Assembly (NCBI GenBank): GCA_950022295.1
Contig: OX465597.1
Location: 255,131,016-255,195,015, forward strand
Reading direction: 5' to 3'
Source of the DNA: Bromus sterilis
Taxonomy: Eukaryota > Streptophyta > Magnoliopsida > Poales > Poaceae
DNA: 64,000 nt
Part shown: piece by piece, positions 37,001 to 49,626 of the stretch
Position numbering within the stretch: position 1 is the first letter of the stretch
Layout of the letters: each line of letters begins with the position of its first letter
Position numbers and translations under genes: made by a program
Notes under the pieces: generated by a model
What the model was told of the DNA's origin: nothing
The model's database searches: none
What the model saw: the letters and a program-made list of their open reading frames with translations, nothing else

Positions 37001-37290
37001 CTTCGGAACCATTACAGGATTTGCTAACCACTCGGAGTGGAAAATTTCCCTAATGAATCCGTCTGCCAATAATCTTACCACTTCTTTTTCGATGGCCTTC
37101 CTTTTCTCGGAAGAAAAACGCCTACGGGATTCTTTCACCAGTCTTTCCTTTGGATCAACGTGTAATTTGTGCTCGGCCAACCCCCTTGGGATTCCAGGCA
37201 TATCAGCAGGCTTCCATGCGAAGATATCCCAATTATCACGGAGGAAGTTGATGAGCTCGAGTTCCTATTTGGGATCCATGTCGGTTGAAA
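34050..37290 (-). pseudogene. pol: G4 pol: RT, RNase H, second RNase H, integrase (broken)
   Basis: RT begins 5'-truncated near 37290. It shows the TTMPFGLKNVGATYQ and YVDDIVIKS motifs, then a TGA at 36647-36649. The next open part (36640-35225) has RT thumb and connection, an RNase H, and then a second RNase H-like domain with FFDGS, NNEAEYEALLYGL and FGDSDLV. Its last catalytic Asp position reads AAYDLAKLG. A frameshift near 35240, a TGA near 35036 and further shifts near 34690 and 34340 split integrase. HH/CC residues (CQGCQ), a core with VVVDKLTKW and DNGSNF, and the Glu in GQVEREN are visible. The C-terminus ends RRFYA, stop at 34050-34052. Dual RNase H supports the Tat lineage. Confidence 0.85.
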
Positions 37291-38527
37291 ATTTCAATGG
37301 TATCCTGTTTATCAAATGGATGTGAAAAGTGTTTTTCTTAACGGAGAAATCGAAGAAGAAGTGTATGTTATGCAGCCTCCAGGTTTTGAAGACTCGAAGA
37401 ATTCTGACATGGTGTACAGGTTGCACAAAGCTATTTATGGGTTAAAGAAAGCACCTCGTGCTTGGTATGACACCCTGAAGGACTTCCTTCTAAAGAAAGG
37501 CTTCAAACAAGGAACAACTGACCCAACTCTTTTCACTCTCTCTTATAATGGTGATTTGTTTGTATGTCAAAATTATGTAGATGATATTATTTTTGGCTGC
37601 ACTAACACTGAAATCAGCGAAGAATTTTCCAAAATGATGTGGAAGAAACATGAGATGTCTATGATGGGTGAATTTAAGTTCTTCCTTGGACTTCAAATCC
37701 GTCAACAAAAGAATGGCATCTTTATTTCCCAAGAAAAATATCTCAAGGATTGCCTGAAGAAGTTCGAACTCACTGATTGCAAAACAATTAAGACTCCAAT
37801 GCCTACCAATGGCTTCCTAGATGCAGATGAGAAGGGCAAAGCCTTCGATCAAAAGAAATATTGGTCTATGATAGAATCTCTCTTATATTTATGTGCATTT
37901 AGACCTGACATTATGCTTTCAGTATGTATTTGTGCTCGCTTTCAGGCAAATCCAAAGGAATCACATCATACTGTTGTGAAGCTAATTCTTCGATATCTTG
38001 CTCACACACCTACCTTGGGTTTATGGTATCCCAAGGGAGCTCAGTTTGATCTTATTGGATATTCTGATTCGGACTGGGATGGTGATCGTGTTGATAGGAA
38101 ATCTACTTCAGGCACTTTTCATTTCCTCGGAAGGTCACTTGTGTGTTGGGCTTCCAAGAAGCAAAATTGTGTATCAATATCTACTGCTGAAGCCGAATAC
38201 ATTGTTGCTGGCTCATGTTGCACTCAAATTCTTTGGCTGAAGCAGACGCTGAAGGATTATGGTATTCATGTGAAGAAAATTCCTCTTGTATGTGATAATG
38301 AGAGTGCAATCAAAATTGGTCACAATCCTGTGCAACACTCTCACACGAAGCATATTGACATTCGCCATCATTTTCTTCGTGATCATGTTTAGCGTGAAGA
38401 CATGGTGGTTAGTCATGTCAGAACTGAAGATCAACTGGATGATATTTTCACGAAACCATTGGATTAGAAAAGGTTCTGTGCGTTAAGGTGTGAGATCAAT
38501 ATTTTGGACTCACGAAATGATGTTTGA
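37290..38527 (+). pseudogene. pol: A2 reverse transcriptase and RNase H, 5' truncated
   Basis: An open part (37316-38392) holds MDVKSVFLNGEI, KKAPRAWYD, YVDDIIFG, GYSDSDWDGD and the RNase H end with STAEAEYIVAGS. It retains the segment missing in A1. A TAG at 38390-38392 (CAG in A1) and another TAG at 38464 interrupt the C-terminus, which ends at TGA 38525-38527. N-terminal RT fingers, integrase and protease are absent. Confidence 0.88.
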
Positions 38528-41500
38528 GGATTTGGGCTTCGGTGATGAGTCTCCAATTCTTGACCATATCAACGAAGCTGAACAGACTGCTCCAAAGAAA
38601 AGAGGAGGAAGAATGAAGGAGAAGAACAATTCTCGTGGGGTTCCCGAATATATTCGGAAGAAACTTGAATATGACACTCCTCCTGAAGAAACAAAGGATC
38701 AGCGAAAGATTCGCTTGCAAGGCATTCGGCGCTACTGGGCCATGAGGTGGTACAAGTACAAAAGTATCCCTGATTGGAAATGGGCAATGCAATTTTCCTT
38801 CAGTCCACCCTTCCAGTATACTTCTTACATGTGTGGCAAGTATACTGAAGAAAATCGGCATCTCTACTACCAGTCCCACCGAAGTATCCTCACCCCAATA
38901 CACTCAAGACACCCGATGATTATCCAGAAGAGAAAAGGAGGTTCAGAATCGCTGCTGAGAAGAAAAGACTCAAAGAGGAGAAGAAGGCAGCCAAGTTAGC
39001 TGATGTCGAAGCTCGTGGAGATGTCCCAAGCACGAAGAAGAAATGCGAACTGAAGAATAAAACTGCCTCACCCCCTCACGCCTCCACTGATTTGGAAGGG
39101 CAAGCTAGGCAGGAACAAGCCGCTCTAGAAGACTCTATCCATGATGAGTCCAATTCTGAAGCTGATGACGGATCAGAAGCTAAAGCAGATGATGAGTCTG
39201 AGCCTGATCCTCCCGAGAAACAAAAGCTTCTAATTCCTTTGAAGAAGAAGCCGGCAGAGAAACCTGCTGCCAGAGGGCTAAAGATTCAAGACCCAACAGA
39301 TAAGCCCGCAGCACATCCCACCATCGACATGATCAACTTGGTGGTCGCAAAGCCCTTGGCCTCGATGCCACCGGCAGAGAACCTCAATACTGAGAGGCGC
39401 TCAAAGCTGAGGCCCGACCCAGCGAAGCAAAAGCAAGCTCAGAAATCTGCTGCCCCAACGAAGCCTAAGCCGATCACCGCTCCAAACCCTTCAGCGAAGC
39501 GAAAGCTCACTAAAGCAGAATTGAAACAGAAAGACCTCGAGGAGGCACTTAATCGAAGCGTTCTTGCCCGAGATTCTGCCATCAAGCAGAAGAAGAAGCT
39601 AGGAAGCAAAGAAAACTTTACTCTGCAAAGTTGGCTGCTGAGAAGGCTGAAAAGAAGCGCAAGCCCGAAGAAGCCAAGAAAATGAAGAGAAGGCTGCAGC
39701 TGAATCAAAACAGCTTGCGGAAAATGAAGCCAAGCGCAAGGCTTCACTTGATGGTCTTAAAACAAGGAAGGCTGAGAAAACAGCCAGGGCTGCCAAGAAG
39801 AAGGCAGTGGTGGATATGACCCCTTCTGCCGAAGCAAATCCGCCGAAGCAGAAAGGAATTTCTATGACTGAAGCTCATGTAGAGCAAGATCGCAATAGTG
39901 GGCATCAATTCCCAGATCCACGTGAAGGAGAATTATGGGATCACTTGGGTGTGACTGAAGCCCTTTGGAAGAAATGTGAATCTGAAGATCCTGAAGCACT
40001 TGATCTCGGTGAAGTCTACATTTCAACTTCCATCGAAGCTATGATCACTACAATGATAAGTCAACTGAAGGACTTACACTCAAGGGACAGGACTGAAACA
40101 GCCAAGATCCATATCTATCAATAGCGTGCTGAAGCCGAAACTGATGAAGACTTCAAAGTGCATGCTTTGAAAATGCTTCACAAGGTGAATGATGTGAACA
40201 CCACCAGAGAAGACAATATCAAGACCTACAAAGGGAAGATTAAAGTTGCCGTCGATGAAATGGTCAAAACGCACAATGCTTCGATCATGGAAAGAGATCA
40301 CAAGAAGCGCAAGGCCACGCTGGAAGCTGAAATATCTGCAGCAATGCCCTCTGAAGCAAAACCTTTCGACCCTTCTCCCAATATGAAAAGCACCAAGAGG
40401 CGGAAGATTATGCTTGCCTCGGCTTCTAAAATGGACACAAGTGATGAACCCATCAGCTAGCCCTTAGCCATTCCTACTCCACCTGCTCCCAAGCCAAAGC
40501 CCTCCAAACCCAAGGCAAAGTCTTCAGCTCCACCCACAAAGACACCCACTCCACCACCTAAAGCTTCATCCCCCAAGCAAACACCTGTTCCCCGCACTCA
40601 CGCACCAACTCCACCCGCCACTGAACCCACACCTCATCCCAAAGCACCAACTCCAAAACGAACCCCAACCCCACAGCCTGCACTAGTTCCACCTCATGCC
40701 CCAACAGCAACTCCCGTTCCATCCCAAGCCCCCCAAAGAGCTCCTACCCCTCCTGCTGCTCCAGCCCCTCCATTTCCTTGTACGGAAGCACATGATCCAT
40801 CTCCCTCCAACTCAAGAACACGCGGCTCGCATGATTTTTCTTCAGCCCGAACCATTCAAGAGTCAGAAAGAAATATGCCTCAGCCTGAAGCACATGAAGA
40901 CGAAGAAGAACAAGTTCTGATCTTGAATTCTTCGCAAGAGAAAGCTTTGATCGTTGCTCAGTCTGATGGCCCTTCTAGTGTTTCCCAAGATGCTCCTCTG
41001 CAAAGGACTCGACCTCCCTGCTGGACTCCATGTACCCTCGTGAAACGTTTCCCATTTTCAAGGGTGCTGGTTGTTCTTCGCGCCATGGGCCAGAGTTCAA
41101 TCTTGAACATCATCAGAAGCGCCACCGATTCTTTGAAGTCAGTCCACATGCTTCAGACAGGACTGCAGATGATCTTCGCTTCTGGACAGCAGAACAACAG
41201 ATCCTTTAGACCAAAGTCTACTTCCAGCAAGGTGTGTTTTTCCGCCACACATACCTTGACATGTGAAGTCTTGCAACTGCAACCTTCTTCCAGAACATCT
41301 CTGAAACTATTGAGAATCACAATTTGACTCGATTGTTTGCCTTGAGCACTCCCTTCAATTCTGAACTCATCAAGCAATTCTATGCCACCTTATATGTCTC
41401 TGGTGATGCAAATGTGCCTAACACTTGGATTCTTGAATGGATGATTCAAGGATAAGTCTTGCAAATGTCTTCAACAGAATTCATGGAAATTGTGAACATT

Positions 41501-42566
41501 CCAAGGCATACTGGAGAACTAGAAAAGATTCACTTGGAGCCATATCTGACTCAAGAACAATTTTCAACTTTGCTAGATACTGAAGTCACGGCTGATTATA
41601 TTCCTGAAAACATTCGCCCGATGCACCTCATTTTTATCTCCAAGACTTGGTTCTACATCAAAGACTTTGATCCCATTGAGTACTGCTTTAGAGGAATCAA
41701 ATATCTATCCTGAAGTCAGGCATGCAATAATGAAGCTTACTCATGGTCTGGTGTTTGACATCGAGGACTGTTTTCTGCGCAACATGGTACATGCTACTGA
41801 ACTGCCCTTCACCATGAAGCCATATGATCCCTGGCTACAGCCTGTTTGAAATTATGGCAGGAATGATGACTTTGTGGCTCGCCACCATCCGAAGCTTTTC
41901 ACACCTCCAGTGCGTGACACTTTGGAATTGCTGAGGAAACCCAACGACATATTTGGCACTTATGTTGGGGTGCGCCACGAAGTAAATTAAAGGAACACAT
42001 AGAAGCGTTTCCAGAAGGACTGTCATCACTTTGAAGTAAATCTTCGGTCGCAGCAAATTCTTGAAAACTTCATTGAAGAAAATCAACGCCACATGCAGTT
42101 CCTTGCAGATGAAATCAATCGTGTCGGAAACATTGCACTGAATAATAACCAATATCTTCGTGTGCTCAAGCGCCATTCCTGGAAGGGACTCAGAAAATTC
42201 AACTTAGTTAAAGGTCTTCGCAAAGATCGCATTTACAAGGAATATGAGCACCTCCAGCGAAACATATCCAGAGATGACACAGTGGACAGACCGAATCCGA
42301 AGCTCCCGCCCCTGCACAAGATTGATGAAGTTTTCTTCGTCAACGAGCCAGATCCCATCAGGCCCGACACCGTCTCCGAGAACGATTCTGTCACCTCCAA
42401 GGACGACGACAGCGACCTCGACATCAACCTCATCACCCAGAAGAACCTCGAAGCTCTTCCTTAGCCCGAGTCGGAAGAAGAATCTTCAGGAGATCAATCT
42501 TCTTCGGACGATTCTATGTCAAGCTCTGCTTCGTCGGGCTCCAAGGGTGTTGATGCCGCACAGTAG
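38517..42566 (+). pseudogene. A2 third ORF, very long, broken
   Basis: The ORF opens at ATGATG 38517, overlapping the pol stop. In order: a conserved aromatic N-terminal part (to about 38860); Lys/Glu-rich helical stretches (38900-40440); a proline-rich linker with PTPP and PKPKPSKPK repeats (about 40460-40790); an acidic link; a folded-looking part (about 41100-42200) with PENIRPMHLIF and KTWFYIKDF; and an acidic Ser-rich tail ending at TAG 42564-42566. A base lost near 38870, a TAG near 40123, a TAG near 40458 and later shifts break it. The span would be about 1,350 codons. No transmembrane segment is evident, so 'envelope-like' is only positional. Confidence 0.6.
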
Positions 42567-42607
42567 TTCTCTCGATCCTCTTCCCAACCTTTTGTCCTAT
42601 CATTGAC

Positions 42608-43090
42608 AAAAAGGGGGAGAAGAGTTGGCATCGATGAGTTAGATTTGCATCGGGGATAGGGCTTTTGCACTCGCTTTTGGTTAAGTTACAACAAACATTC
42701 CATTCCCTTCGAATGGGTTGTAACTTAAGTTTACATTCGGTTGTTCTACTTCTGTGATACCCTTAAGTTTTAATAACCCCTTGCTCGCAAGTATTGCTTC
42801 GTACTCTCTATCTTGCAGGTGGTTATTTCATTTGTCAAGGGTCATTGGAAGGAATTATTCATACTTCTGGTCTTCCATTCTCACTTGCAATTACCTTCAC
42901 TAAGATATTTGTTTTGCTATCCAACGAAGAAATATTCCACAAGCATTCACTTCGATCATATAAATCTTCGATGCTTGAATTCAGGGGGAGCCAAAAACTT
43001 CATATCTTAGAGTTTGTCGAATCACTTCACAAAAACTTCAATATATTTTATTGATGCCTGTTTTGTCAACAATAGTACAAAAAAGGGGAG
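42608..43090 (+). promoter_or_regulatory. Multiple polypurine tracts upstream of the A2 3' LTR
   Basis: AAAAAGGGGGAGA at 42608-42620, AGGGGGAG at 42983-42990 and AAAAAAGGGGAG at 43079-43090 precede the LTR at 43093. Repeated polypurine tracts are a described trait of Sireviruses. Between them lies AT-rich non-coding sequence with frames below 90 codons. Confidence 0.75.
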
Positions 43091-43092
43091 AT

Positions 43093-43481
43093 TGTAAGAG
43101 CAAAGTTTGGCCCCCAGGTGTTTTGGATATTGTTGGACAAGACAGTAGAGGAACTAACAATGTTTTCTAGTATAAACAGTTGATTAGGTTCCTGAAGGAC
43201 AAGCTTGGTGATGAAGCTTCAATGAAGGTTTTCAAGTTATCGAAGAATTGCCCCTTGAGCGAAGCTTAATCACGGAGGATGACCCCCAAAAATGAAGGTG
43301 TCTTGAAGCCCAACTCATCGAAGGAAATGAAGAAGACGGCACAAGACTTAGATGTTTTTGTGTAGTTCTTTTTCTATTCTTTGAGTCATAGGACAAACCG
43401 TTCTACCAAGAGGGGTTTTAGTTTGTGGACGCCGAAGTTATTGGGAAAATGCTCAGATTAAATCTAAACGAAGTGAGAAGC
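43093..43481 (+). repeat. A2 3' LTR, truncated by G2
   Basis: It starts TGTAAGAGCAAAGTTTGGCC and follows the A1 LTR, with about 80 additional bases near 43220-43300, up to GTGAGAAGC. In A1 the next bases are CTGAATG (10763 onward). Here they are replaced by the TGATACGTC start of G2. GAAGC (43477-43481) is the candidate target duplication. Confidence 0.88.
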
Positions 43482-45107
43482 TGATACGTCTCAAACGTAT
43501 CGATAATTTCTGCTTGTTCCATGCATGTTTTGTGTGATATTGCTATGATCTAGATACACTGTCGTAAAATTTTGATCATATTTGGACTAACCTACTAACT
43601 CAGTGCACCCCAATGCCAGTTTCTGTTTTCTTCTGTTTTTGTATTCCAGGTTTCCCCCTTATTAAAAATGCTCCAAAAATTCGGGAAAAATCGGATAAAA
43701 AATCAGCGCAACGGAGCCTTCCAGAATCACAAAAGTGGGGCCAGGGGGCCACCACCAGGTGTCAAGGCGGCCACCTGGTGCGGCCAGGTGGGCGCCTGGA
43801 CTCTTGGTGGCCCCCCTGGCTTCCCCCCTTCGCCTATTTATTCTCCGTGACGGGGAACTCCGAAGACAGAACCCAATTTCGCAAACCCGCCTCTGTTCCG
43901 CCGCCGCCGCGCTTCCAAGATCGGGAGCACCGTCAGGACCCTTCCCGGCACCCTGCCGGAGGGAGGATCGACCTCCGGGAGCTTCTCCTCCACCATGGAC
44001 GCTTCCCGGATGTGTCGTGTCTAGTTTCCTTTGGACCATGGGTCCGTGATCAGTAGCTATGTGATGTTCTCCTCCCCTCTTTATTCTTCATGGATTAGAC
44101 CTCGTGCGCTGCCGTACATGATCGAGGCACATATGTAATTCTTCTGTTGTTGCTATGATGATTTTGACGGGATCCGATGGATTATGAGATTATTTTTAGA
44201 TCGTGATAGAGTAATATATTTGGTTTTTATCTCTTATATTTTTGTTCCTAATTAATTCTTGCATGTTGTCCATTGCTGTTTATTGCTTTGGCCATGTAGT
44301 AGGTAGTGACTCCAAGAGGGAACGTTTTTCTCGATTGCGGGTACATGCCCCCTGATGACATGCTTGAGTGACAGAAACATGAGTCTGGGGGATGTGCTGT
44401 GGACACAAGGGGGAAAACAACGGTGCTTGTAACCGCATTTGCAAGGATTGTTTACTTTACGCAAAGTTATTTTTAATGTAGTTGTCTGCTGCTTTGGGTT
44501 TACACCGTGGGTGGGGCTCGCAACTTAATACCAGCGAGATGTTCTGGAGAGATATCTCAAGGTGGATGATTAGTAGTAGATGCAGATGGATTTTGGTCTA
44601 CTTATTTTGGCGTACTGCCCATCCTTATGAGCCTCTTCCTTTCTTTTGTAGCATAGTTAGCATCACGGTGCGTTTATAATCCTGTCAATTGCCCATCGGT
44701 AATTTGTTTACCTCGCATAGCAGTTTTATCGTCCTTTGGGAGAAAGAAATCACTAGTGAACATCACGGGACCCCGGTCCATATTTTCATCATTTTTACAA
44801 GCTTATTTCCTTTTCAGTATTTACTTTCAGTTGCTATCATTATGATTATCTCTTGTGTTTGAACCTTTGTAAACAACAAGACCGGAGAGATTGACCACCT
44901 ATCTGAACTTCGTTGGGAGCAAAGTTAATTGTGTTGTGTGCAGGTCTGCGTCAGGTGTGCCGCTGACACCAACTTATCATTGCCGGAGTCCTACGGGAGA
45001 AAAACCCTAACCTCTACATAGGGGAAATTTGCTGCTATCCTACATCTCACCTTCCACTTGCGGTAACCAATGAAGGGCAAGAAGCCATTATCACTTCCAC
45101 GCCATCA
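43482..45107 (+). repeat. G2 5' LTR
   Basis: It starts at TGATACG directly after A2 LTR sequence. Its first bases form an inverted repeat GATACG/CGTATC (43483-43501). A GC-rich block (43730-44050) with overlapping frames on both strands is LTR leader-like. I place the end near 45107 (GCCATCA), ten bases before the primer site. That end is inferred because the second LTR is not available for comparison. Confidence 0.7.
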
Positions 45108-45117
45108 AGCAAATTTC

Positions 45118-45134
45118 TGGCGTCGTTGCCGGGA
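45118..45134 (+). promoter_or_regulatory. G2 primer-binding site (Asp-tRNA type)
   Basis: TGGCGTCGTTGCCGGGA differs by one base from the TGGCGCCGTTGCCGGGG site typical of Athila-type elements. It lies shortly after the LTR end and before gag. Confidence 0.7.
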
Positions 45135-45268
45135 CTCCGAGTGATAAGAAAGGGGAGTTTCCCACTATCTTTTATCTTTACTTTTTAGTCTTGTTAGTTA
45201 CCTTTCTGTTTTTATCTTTGTGTCTTATATCGAAAATTACAAAAAAATCTTCCACACTTGCTTCTACT

Positions 45269-46400
45269 ATGGGTTCCACTGAAAATACCAAGTTGTGTGA
45301 CTTCACCAGTCACAACAACAAAGACTTTATCTGCACTCCTATTGCCACACCTGCCACTTCAGCTACCTCTTATGAAATTAAACCTGCTTTGCTAAACCTT
45401 TTTATGAGAGATCAATTCTCTGGTGATGGAGATGATGCTGCTTTACACTTGAATAATTTTGTTGAATTATGTGATATGCAAAAGTATAAAGAAGTAGAAG
45501 GTGATGTTGTTAAGCTCAAGATTTTTCCTTTCTCTTTGAGGGACGGAGCTAAAATCTGGTTTCAATATTTGCCTAGGAATAGCATAGATTCTTGGGATGA
45601 GTGAAAAGATGCTTTTATTGGGAAGTACTACCCACCTGCTAAAATTATCCAATTGAGGAGTAACATTATGAATTTTAGGCAATTGGATAATGAACACGTT
45701 GCCCAAGATTGGGAATGTATGAAGTCCCTTGTTAAGAAATGCCCTACACATGGTTTGACTACCTGGATGGTTATCCGGACTTTTTATGTAGGCTTGAACT
45801 TTACCTCGCGGAACCTGTTAGATTCGGCCACGGGAGGAACCTTTATGTCAACTACACTCGGTGCTACCACAAAACTCCTCGATGAGATGATGACCAACTA
45901 TTCCCAATGGCACACCGAACGCGCTCCAACAGGTAGGAAGGTAAATTCTGTCGAGGAAATTACCTCCCTAAATGATAAAGTTGATTTAATTATGTCTCTA
46001 CTTACCAAGAAACCCTCTATTTATCCTCATGATGTTCCTTTAAATTCTTTGGTTGCTCAGGAACAAGTAGATGTGAACTTCATTGCTAGAAACAACTTTA
46101 ATAAAAATGCTTATAGGGGAAACTTTCCTAGTAATCCTAGACCGTTTCCATCCACTTATGGGAACAACAACACTTACCCTAGCAACTCCTATCCTACTTA
46201 TAAGGAAAGAGACCTACCTAGCTATGAGAAATTAATGGAAACAGAGAAGGCTACTAAGAATTATATGCATACCTAGTTTGAACAAAAAAAAGCCTTCTCT
46301 AAGAAAATAGGTGAGCACACTACCATTCTGCAAAACATTAGTGAACAACTTGAGAGCCTGAACGGTGAGATCTCTAATCTCCAAACTAGACTTACCGCCA
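45269..46400 (+). pseudogene. gag: G2 gag, broken
   Basis: ATG at 45269 opens a retrotransposon Gag with typical helical core residues (LNNFVELCDMQK, LRDGAKIWFQYLP, DAFIGKYYPPAK). A TGA at 45602-45604 stands where this family has Trp. The frame then continues (45653-46276) through a capsid-like part and an Asn/Tyr/Pro-rich stretch to a TAG at 46274. The polyprotein moves to another frame by about 46365. No zinc knuckle is evident. It cannot make a full Gag. Confidence 0.8.
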
Positions 46401-47127
46401 ATGAAAGTGGTTTTGGAAATGTCCCACACCCAATCTACTTTGATAAATCAAATGGCATCCAAACCAGAAGTTATCCCTATGGAAGATGATAGAATTAAGA
46501 TCCTTCCTACACACCACACAGTTGCAACTATCCAAATTGTAGAGGATACCGAAACAATTAGCACCCAATGCACTTCTGGTCCCATTGGACCTATTAATGG
46601 TGATGCTAATACCTCAACTGTAGAAGAAGAAACCCCTATGAATATGGAGGGTTTCAAACAAGTGAGCCTAGATGACACTACTAGCACCTTTGATAGTAGT
46701 GATATTGATTTTGATAGTTGCACCCTCTCAGAAGTTATTAGTTTGCTACACAAAATGTCTAGAGACCCCCACACTAGCACACTTAATCTTGCCTTCACGG
46801 AGCATATCACAAATGCTCTTATCAAATCTAGGGAGGAGAAGCTAAGGATAGAAGCCTCCATACATAGGAAGCTAGATGATGGTTGGGACCCTATGATCAA
46901 AATTAAATTAAATAACTTTTCTTGCTATGCTTTATGTGACGTTGGAGCTAGTACCTCCGTCATGCCCAAAAGAATGTATGATATGTTTGAATTGAAACCT
47001 TTTGATTCTTGTTCTTTTGGTGTTCTTCTTATCGATTCTTCCGTAAAGAAACCTTTGGGGAAGATCTACGATGTTCTTATCATTGTCAATGACAACTATG
47101 TTCCCGTTGATTTCATTATTATGGATA
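46365..47127 (+). pseudogene. G2 protease, 5' portion, split by Helitron
   Basis: An open frame encodes an acidic linker and then a retropepsin-like domain with ALCDVGASTSVMP (the catalytic Asp is followed by VGAS instead of TG or SG, as is common in Athila-like proteases) and VDFIIMD. At 47127 the Helitron interrupts a codon. Confidence 0.75.
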
Positions 47128-47151
47128 CTAGATGACCCGTTGCGCCAAATG
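47128..47151 (-). terminator. Helitron 3' terminal hairpin and CTAG
   Basis: CTAG at 47128-47131 (palindromic in either reading) and a 6- to 8-bp stem around GCGCCAAATGGCGC are seen. In rolling-circle transposons this hairpin signals the end of strand transfer. Confidence 0.8.
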
Positions 47152-49439
47152 GCGCAGAGTCCCAATTGAAACCATGAAATCATAGAAATAACTTGCATTT
47201 TGAAAAACCACTCATTTTTATACTAAATATAATCCATGAGTCATCTAACGTAAAAAGAAAAAAAATGGCTAAATAACAAAACTTGCATTTTTATAAACCA
47301 ATGATCAAGATAAATCATCAAGTTCAAGTGGAAATGAAGTGTGCACCTTGTTATTGTGTTCCAATGTATTAGACTTGCCAAAAAACTATTCCGAATGGTA
47401 CATAGTCACCACTTTATTAAATGAAATCCATAGAACGTACAACACAACACATAATATATTCGGTTCGAAAGAAAACACAATGCTTTACCAAGATGCTAGT
47501 CTTACACACAAATCAAATAATTTTATGAGCTAAAAACTATAATCTACTACAATGTGAGTTATCATTAAGATGCATTTCTCTCCAACTTAATATCAAGTGG
47601 AACGAGAACACCCAGAACGACGCCAAATATACAGTGTGAGATGAACACAATGCCTCTTTCCAACCACCTAAGCCTTCTTCATGCGCTTCTTTACCGCTAT
47701 GTCGATCCATTACAATTGCAACAGACAAAGGATAAATGAGGCATCATTAACGACAAAAGTTATTCTGTAAATACACAAAGTTGATACAACTATGGTACAA
47801 CACTGATTCAGTAAAAATAGAATATGATTCCCAATGCAAGATTATATCTATAATTATTGAGAGCAGATTTCGTAGATAGAAAAATGAGAATCAAGGTACA
47901 TGATTTATTTATTCAGATCATTTTCTTCTTCTTCAGTCAACCAACTGGAGGAACCAGGGAAAATTCTTCATAAGACTTATTTAATAGCAAAAGGAAGGGT
48001 TCATAATGTTGATATCAACAGTACTAAGTGGAGACATAAATTTGCTTCCTGATTTCCTATAAAATAGCATCCTTGTAATGTAATAGATCTAAACCTTTGA
48101 TAATACCCAAAAGATATTTTTTTAAATAGGTCACAGCCTACATGCAGGAATATATATCCATGTACCAATCATTGATGGGAGATATTGAATTTATACCTAC
48201 TGGAATGCTTGAACTACTTCTCTAGCGCTCAAATATCTAAGTTAAGAAATATATAATATGGAAAAAATGAATACCAAGAAATTGTTACAATGCTCATATT
48301 ATTCCTTATTCTACCTATTCTATCACAAAGTAAATGTTGCAATTTTGCAGAATTTAAAAGGAGAAAATATATGGTTCGGAAAGTTGAGGTAATTCAGCTC
48401 ACATTTTCAGTTGCTCCTATGTAAATAAAGTATAAATCCACATCTTCTATGTTGGCGATTAATCAGAAAAATAAGATGCATTGGAAAGTTTACAGAACTA
48501 GGCTAGAGAGAGCAAGATTTTAATAGAATATGCAGGTTAATGGAATAAGGATAAGTTATTTGCATCACGTTAAAACCAAAAATTACAATCTATTACCTGA
48601 TACATGCCTTTACAGTACCTCATATTTATGGTGAGCTTGCAATTTAATAGGTAGTGCTCGATAGAAGGCCTCATAGATTTTGGCTGAAGGGAGCTCACAA
48701 ATTAAAGGCTCATATGTTTATCAAAATATTAAACATTTCACCGTCAGGCTGATGCTATTTATAATCCTAGAAGCCAAAATATTTAGACAGTATATCTTTT
48801 CATTCTCGAACCTAAAATTCTAGAACAATAAAAATGTATCATATTTGAAGGAAAGGAACAAACAATAAAAATGTATCAAATTTGAAAGAAAGGAACAACT
48901 TTTTTTATTCTTTGGGTCGTTCCAATTTATCCAGATCCATATCTGAACATGAAGGGTACGGTGCCAAAAGTAAAGTGGACAAGATTGATACATAATCATA
49001 TAACTGCAAAACATGTAGGAATAATACTTGCCTCCGACCATCAGGATTAAATTATTGTGCATTCAAAAGTACAAAATGCATTTAACTCCATCGAGTTTTG
49101 CGAAACCTAAAAGAAACAACAAGGTCTTGTGGATTGCACATGATACACATTTATTTGTGAAACAACTTAGGGACATCCCAAGGTAGAGATAAACCATGTA
49201 ATGGTGGTGAAAATCCGAGTGTAGCTGCTAACTGTTAGGATACAGATTTCTTTGCATCTTCTACTGATGAAAATGTATGCTCCCTTTGTGATATGTACAA
49301 CTTTACTTTTATTTTATATAATTTAGAATTTCTTACACATATGAATTTCAACAAACTTATTCCTAATTGATTGAAATAATCACAAGCCTGCCAAAATTAT
49401 AATGAGAAACATCATCACCAAATCGGGCACAACACAAAC

Positions 49440-49626
49440 TAGGGATCAGAAGCAACGTACAGTCTAAATCAGAGGAGGAACCACACGATCGGTAGCAACG
49501 CGAACCGGGGATCAGAAGCAACGCGGCGAGAGGGGAAGATGCAGGGGTGTGGCGGCTGGGGGCGATGCAGCAACGAGCTAGAGGGTGTCGACGGCGCTCA
49601 AGCTCGAGGGCCTCCGATGGCTGCAT
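49440..49626 (-). other. Second GC-rich gene-like block in the Helitron
   Basis: The minus strand is open from ATG 49626 (MQPSEALELERRRHPL). It has two diverged copies of GTTGCTTCTGATCCC and a possible GGCAG acceptor near 49390. Composition differs sharply from AT-rich surroundings. It could be a 5' UTR or first exon of another captured gene. No product is recognised. Confidence 0.3.

Larger units (their letters stand above)
18302..37290 (-). mobile_element. G4: Tat-type Ty3/gypsy element with antisense gene, 5' truncated
   Basis: On the minus strand the order is pol (RT, RNase H, a second RNase H, integrase; 37290 to 34050), a 106-bp tandem array (33968 to 32949), a gene on the opposite strand (32817 to 29164), then the 3' LTR (ending at 18302 with TGTCGTGG read on plus). 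A second RNase H and an antisense extra ORF downstream of pol are known traits of the Tat/Retand lineage. The gag and the 5' LTR are absent, and at 37290 the sequence switches to copia A2. G3 (19423-28581) is inserted in the LTR. Net visible length without G3 is about 9.8 kb. Confidence 0.8.
37290..43481 (+). mobile_element. A2: Sirevirus-type copia element, 3' part
   Basis: The copy starts abruptly inside RT and runs through RNase H, the third ORF and several polypurine tracts into a 3' LTR cut at 43481 by G2. It is closely related to A1 over the shared RT-to-ORF3 part, but it is a separate copy because it repeats sequence already present in A1. Its 5' half (LTR, gag, integrase) is absent. 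Confidence 0.88.

Noticed and set aside
43613..44056. Frames of 104-147 codons on both strands
   Set aside because: GC-rich part of the G2 LTR leader, mutually overlapping and without motifs.
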